This document shows, piece by piece, positions 7,021-9,520 of a stretch of 9,520 nt of DNA. Made by a program: the position numbers and the translations under genes. Source of the stretch: an uncultured Gemmatimonadales bacterium (GTDB taxonomy: Bacteria; Gemmatimonadota; Gemmatimonadetes; Longimicrobiales; Gaopeijiaceae); the NCBI GenBank assembly GCA_937983085.1, contig CALJKZ010000231.1:1-9520 (forward strand), read 5' to 3'. The notes beneath the pieces were generated by a model that saw nothing but the letters and a program-made list of their open reading frames with translations, made no database searches and was not told where the DNA came from. Every line of letters starts with the position of its first letter. Position 1 is the stretch's first letter.

Positions 7021-7135
7021 CTCTAACGACCTGCGCTTCTGCAGCGGGGCCCGCCGAGGTCCGCGGGTGCCTCAACGAATCCATGGCGCGCTGGCCGAGG
7101 CACATGGCCCCGCCCGCAGCAAGCGCGCGTTAGAG
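7021..7135 (-). repeat. attC site of cassette A
   Basis: This is the clearest attC in the array. Minus strand: R'' CTCTAAC (7135-7129), L'' GCGCTTGCTGCGGGCGGGGC, L' GCCCCGCTGCAGAAGCGC and R' GTTAGAG (7027-7021). R'' and R' are exact complements. The L arms pair closely apart from the extrahelical G in TTGCTGC. The centre extends the hairpin with GTGCCTC and GAGGCAC on the plus strand. Length is 115 bases. The plus-strand R'' flank GTTAGAGTGCG is identical to the first eleven bases of cassette A on the minus strand. Confidence 0.93.
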
Positions 7136-7140
7136 TGCGC

Positions 7141-7839
7141 TCACTCGGAGCACGCTACCCGAGGAGCCTCACTGACCTCCGCAACACGATCGAAGGTGAA
7201 GAGATAGTCTGACGCTCCGAGGTGTCCGTACTGACCGGGACCAGCAAGTGTCCCGTACCACCGCACGAGAACACATGGCTGGGGATTCTCCCTGGTAGAG
7301 GGTGGCCATCGAATCGAGCTGCGGTGAACCGTCTCCCACGGTCCTGTTACCCAGATCCGAAGCGTCGAATCGGCGCTCCACCGGAACCTGCTGGATTCAA
7401 ATCCACTACTGTAATAGCCGACGAATTCTCCTACGCGGTATATCAGCGGCCGTTGGTCGCAATGGGTGCCGTCGACATCGATGCGACCAAGGTCAGAACC
7501 ACCGCGCCGCACTTCTACGTGCAAGACTACCCGTGCCATCACCGGCGAATCAAATCGGCGACTCTCAGAATTGCAGGTGACCCAGAGATCCAGCGGTCCT
7601 ACCTGCAGCTTGCCGACAGAGAAGCGACCGAAAGTGTCTGTCTGTCCGCAGTTCCCAATCGCGGGTACGCGTGTCGGCGGATAGCTCTCGCAGATCCATC
7701 CTCGCAAGATTGGGAGGTTTGTCGTTGTATCGAAGAGCCGGCCCGATACCGTGCTCGTAGCGGGGGTCTCCTGCGCTCGTAGGCCAGGCACGAGGACCAC
7801 ACCTGTACCGACTAATACAGACACAAGGAGTGTTCGCAT
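7141..7839 (-). CDS. Exported hypothetical protein with regulatory-like beta-sandwich, cassette A
   Basis: A 232-residue secreted protein of no function I can name. It begins with a Sec signal peptide (Arg2, hydrophobic 4-17, cleavage likely after LRA at 20-22). Residues about 28-90 resemble a carboxypeptidase-regulatory-like beta-sandwich: VSGRLFDTTTNLPI, then TDTFGRFSVGKLQVGPLDLW. Six cysteines (50, 64, 89, 127, 189, 230), all after the signal, could form disulfides in the periplasm. The C-terminal half ends with WYGTLAGPGQYGHLGASDY, unassigned. The ATG at 7839 is chosen because GAGG lies four bases upstream and the signal peptide starts there; the open frame reaches to 8049 but that part crosses the R box and has no signal or ribosome site. 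The stop lies five bases before the attC R'' box. Confidence 0.8.
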   Translation of the reverse strand: MRTLLVSVLVGTGVVLVPGLRAQETPATSTVSGRLFDTTTNLPILRGWICESYPPTRVPAIGNCGQTDTFGRFSVGKLQVGPLDLWVTCNSESRRFDSPVMARVVLHVEVRRGGSDLGRIDVDGTHCDQRPLIYRVGEFVGYYSSGFESSRFRWSADSTLRIWVTGPWETVHRSSIRWPPSTRENPQPCVLVRWYGTLAGPGQYGHLGASDYLFTFDRVAEVSEAPRVACSE

Positions 7840-7857
7840 CGTTCCTCGGCAAACGCA

Positions 7858-7864
7858 CTCTAAC
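7858..7864 (-). other. R' box at the leading edge of cassette A (possible attI-like or eroded attC end)
   Basis: GTTAGAG on the minus strand, 18 bases upstream of the cassette A start codon and followed by TGCG, so that GTTAGAGTGCG mirrors the R'' flank of the cassette's own attC. This marks the true left edge of the cassette. The sequence before it (GGGTCCAGTACAT on the minus strand) lacks the GCAGAA L' arm of the other sites and I find no pairing R''/L'' arm nearby. It may therefore be an attI site, a secondary insertion point or a decayed attC. Confidence 0.6.
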
Positions 7865-8270
7865 ATGTACTGGACCCGAAGAGACGCCTCATCCTCTCGC
7901 AGCCTAGTTCGCCCGCACTGCGAGCATCGGGGTCGGAGCCCTTTGGCCACGGCCACGCTCGCCGACTGGCCGCAGTCTAACTCGCCAACCCTGCCAGCAC
8001 CGTCAAACACAAACCGCGCCCCAGCTCCACCACACGAGGGCGCTTTCAACTCACTGGGCTGTTAGTGGTAGCAGTGAAGGGCACCACGCACTCTGAGCAG
8101 GGGGCTCGCCAAGTCCATCCGGGATCCACGCTACGATAGTGCCCGCCCGCTCTCCCCGCCAGCGCCGGGACGCGACCTAGTCGAGGGCGATGAGGGGCCC
8201 GTCTCGCGCACTTCCTAGTGTTTTTACTAGTCGACCGGCACAACCACCGCTCGCCCCGAGGATTCCCGCC
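7865..8270. other. Gene-free region between the cassette array and the phosphatase-family gene
   Basis: No supported gene, RNA or integrase fragment is seen. Possible R-box relics on the minus strand are GTTAGAC (7981-7975) and CACTAAC (8067-8061), 93 bases apart, but the arms between them do not pair like the four good attC sites. AGAGTGCGT at 8095-8087 repeats the start of cassette A after a non-matching CTC. The short inverted repeat CTAGT (8215-8219)/ACTAG (8226-8230) has no run of T after it on the coding strand, so it is not a convincing terminator for the gene ending at 8271. Confidence 0.45.
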
Positions 8271-9068
8271 TCAGATCACCCGCCTCCGCACCGTCGCCAC
8301 CACCGGCCGATGATCGCTGGTCACCGAGTCGACGACCACCTCCACACCGCGAATCTCCCACGCCGCGCGCGACGACGCATAGACGTGGTCGATTTCGCGG
8401 TCGGGGTTGCGGGACGGGAAGGTGGCCGCGGAGTCAACCGGCGGCGCCGCGCGGACGGCCCGGTTGTCGAACAGCCGCAGGGTGCGCGACCCCGGCTGGT
8501 CGTTGAAGTCCCCAACCAGCAGCCACGGATAGGTGAGCGTGTCGACGTGGGCCGCCACCTCGCGCGCCTGCTGGTAGCGTGCCGCGTCGTTGCCGATCCA
8601 GTCGAAGTGGACGTTCACCACCGTGACGGTGTCGTTCCCGGGCAACTCAACACTGACCGAGAGCGCGATGCGCGGCTCCTCGCCCGCCGGCAGCCGGACC
8701 CGCTGCACACCGACGATCCGGTGCCTGGAAAGGATGGCCATGCCGTACTGGCCGCCGTCGTAATCGAAGAAGGCGCCGAACTCGTGATCGGTGCCCAGCA
8801 GCCCGGCCAACATGTCGGCCTGGTCGACGCCGCCCGACCGGTTCACTCGGCGGTCGACCTCCTGCAGCGCGACAATGTCGGCGTCGAGCATCCGGATCGC
8901 CGTGGCGGTGCGCTCCAGCGCCACCCGGTCGTCCATCCCTCGGCCGTGGCGGATGTTGTACGTCGCCACCCGCAGCACTGGCGGATCGGCCATCGAGCCG
9001 AGCGAGTTAAGCAGGGCGCACCCGGAAAGGGTGCCGACTGCGGCAATGGCAAGGAAGGCGCGGCGCAT
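8271..9068 (-). CDS. Endonuclease/exonuclease/phosphatase-family lipoprotein
   Basis: A complete 265-residue member of the metal-dependent EEP superfamily, which hydrolyses phosphodiester or phosphoester bonds in nucleic acids, lipids or small molecules. All core motifs are present: Asn38 in TYNIRHG, Glu70 in LQEVD, His154 in VNVHFD, Asp187 and Asn189 in GDFND, Asp227 in REIDHVY, and Asp252/His253 in SDHRP. A lipoprotein signal (Arg2-Arg3, hydrophobic core, LSGC with Cys17, then Ala) places it on the outer membrane facing the periplasm. The ATG at 9068 has GGAG six bases upstream. The substrate is not decided by sequence; extracytoplasmic members include phosphatases and nucleases. It is transcribed toward the cassette array but separated from it by about 400 bases. 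It is probably a resident chromosomal gene, given its GC-rich codon use. Confidence 0.92.
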   Translation of the reverse strand: MRRAFLAIAAVGTLSGCALLNSLGSMADPPVLRVATYNIRHGRGMDDRVALERTATAIRMLDADIVALQEVDRRVNRSGGVDQADMLAGLLGTDHEFGAFFDYDGGQYGMAILSRHRIVGVQRVRLPAGEEPRIALSVSVELPGNDTVTVVNVHFDWIGNDAARYQQAREVAAHVDTLTYPWLLVGDFNDQPGSRTLRLFDNRAVRAAPPVDSAATFPSRNPDREIDHVYASSRAAWEIRGVEVVVDSVTSDHRPVVATVRRRVI

Positions 9069-9123
9069 GCAGGCTCCGGAAGGTGGCGTGTGGCGCGGGG
9101 AAGCTTACCGCGCCACCGCCCGG

Positions 9124-9138
9124 CCGGCCAGCGGCCGG
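9124..9138. repeat. Short GC-rich hairpin between divergent genes
   Basis: CCGGCC and GGCCGG, six bases each around AGC, form a compact hairpin in the 160-base gap between the divergently transcribed EEP gene and the GlcG-like gene. It could be an operator or chance in GC-rich DNA. The gap must carry both promoters; TATACC at 9177-9182 is a possible plus-strand -10 element without a clear -35. Confidence 0.3.
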
Positions 9139-9228
9139 GGTCCAGCATGATTCCCGGCACGGCGGGCATGCTGGGTATACCTTCTCGGAGACAAACAGGA
9201 TCCCTCACCTCGCGACCAGAGAGTCATC

Positions 9229-9520
9229 ATGAGGATCGGAATACCGGCTGGAATCGCCACGCTGCTCTTCGCGGCCATCGTCACCCCGGCGCACGCGCAG
9301 CAGCCGCGAACGCCGCCGGCGCCACGGATCACGCTCGACGAGGCCAAGCAAGCCATGGATGCGGCCGAAGCCGAGGCCCGCCGACAGGGGTGGAATCTCG
9401 CCTTCGTAATCGCCGACGCAGAAGGCGTTCCGATCTATCTGCGGCGGATGGACGGCGTGCCGACCCGCAACTACGAAGTCGCGATGAACAAGATCCGGAC
9501 GGTGATCACCTCCGGCATGC
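9229..9520 (+). CDS. Exported GlcG/HbpS-family (heme-binding-like) protein, N-terminal part
   Basis: The first 97 codons of a gene that runs off the right edge. A Sec signal peptide (MRIGIPAGIATLLFAAIVTP, cleavage after AHA at 21-23) is followed by the start of a GlcG/HbpS fold: ITLDEAKQAMDAAEAEARRQ, then WNLAFVIADAEGVPIYLRRMDG, seen here as NLAFVIADAEG and PIYLRRMDG. The closing visible helix EVAMNKIRTV fits the family's conserved helix after the MDG motif. Members are about 140-180 residues and some bind heme or similar small ligands; many are of unknown role. The ATG at 9229 has only a weak purine run (AGAGAG) upstream but begins an ideal signal peptide. It is divergent from the EEP gene. 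Confidence 0.85.
   Translation, partial: MRIGIPAGIATLLFAAIVTPAHAQQPRTPPAPRITLDEAKQAMDAAEAEARRQGWNLAFVIADAEGVPIYLRRMDGVPTRNYEVAMNKIRTVITSGM

Larger units (their letters stand above)
2742..7864 (-). mobile_element. Integron cassette array of four gene cassettes without visible integrase (CALIN-like)
   Basis: Four genes on the minus strand are each followed directly by an attC site. Taking the crossover between G and TT of each R' box, the cassettes are A 7027-7863 (837 bp), B 5748-7026 (1279 bp), C 3876-5747 (1872 bp) and D 2748-3875 (1128 bp). Each holds one gene that fills nearly the whole unit. Start codons lie about 15-30 bases after the R' box, and stop codons lie within or a few bases before the R'' box, as is typical of cassettes. 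The cassette genes look less GC-rich than the efflux and phosphatase genes on either side, consistent with acquisition. No tyrosine recombinase gene is present between 7865 and 9520 or within the array, so the integrase is either lost or outside the window. Confidence 0.88.

Noticed and set aside
2742..7135. Repeats considered as a CRISPR array.
   Set aside because: The four similar sites are 1-2 kb apart with full genes between them and are inverted-repeat structures, not short regularly spaced direct repeats.
7840..8049. N-terminal extension of the cassette A protein up to 8049.
   Set aside because: It crosses the R' box at 7858-7864, lacks a ribosome site and would bury the signal peptide that begins at 7839.
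7975..8067. Candidate fifth attC with R boxes GTTAGAC and CACTAAC.
   Set aside because: The R boxes are plausible but the inner arms pair poorly and lack the TTGCTGC/GCAGAA signature, so it is mentioned only as a possible relic.

Overview
The window looks like the chromosome of a GC-rich, didermic (Gram-negative type) bacterium. The flanking genes use G/C-rich third codon positions, two flank proteins are lipoproteins, and there is a tripartite RND efflux pump. The style of the secreted proteins and the taxon-like attC sites would suit Gemmatimonadota or a relative, but this is an inference and no marker gene in the window proves it.

Layout by coordinate. (1) 1-2355, minus strand: an efflux operon, with a periplasmic adaptor lipoprotein followed by the N-terminal 410 residues of an RND inner-membrane pump that runs off the left edge. 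(2) 2356-2741: a gene-free upstream region of that operon. (3) 2742-7864: an integron gene-cassette array of about 5.1 kb, read on the minus strand. It holds four single-gene cassettes, each closed by an attC site. In reading order they are cassette A (secreted hypothetical protein), cassette B (abortive-infection Abi_C-like protein), cassette C (AIPR-family abortive-infection protein with a nuclease-like N-terminus) and cassette D (PIN-like nuclease with no partner antitoxin). (4) 7865-8270: a gene-free stretch where an attI or integrase would be expected. None is recognisable. (5) 8271-9068, minus: a lipoprotein of the endonuclease/exonuclease/phosphatase family. (6) 9229-9520, plus: the start of an exported GlcG/HbpS-like protein, divergent from the previous gene.

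The array is the main discovery. The four sites at 2742-2844, 3870-4008, 5742-5855 and 7021-7135 share the attC plan: outer R boxes of the CTCTAAC/GTTAGAG type, inner L arms (TTGCTGC on one side, GCAGAA on the other) with one unpaired base always on the same side, and a long central hairpin. The side of that extra base, the coding strand of the genes and the distance from R box to start codon all agree that the array reads on the minus strand. Cassettes A and B also pass an independent test: the first 10-11 bases of each cassette are exactly complementary to the R'' flank of its own attC, as expected for a cassette that once existed as a circle. No integrase is visible, so within this window it is a CALIN (cluster of attC sites lacking an integrase).

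At least two, and perhaps three, of the four cassettes carry genes of families linked to phage defence or toxicity, so the array reads as a small integron defence library beside an efflux operon. The genes probably act as independent modules. Nothing seen shows that they form one multi-protein system.
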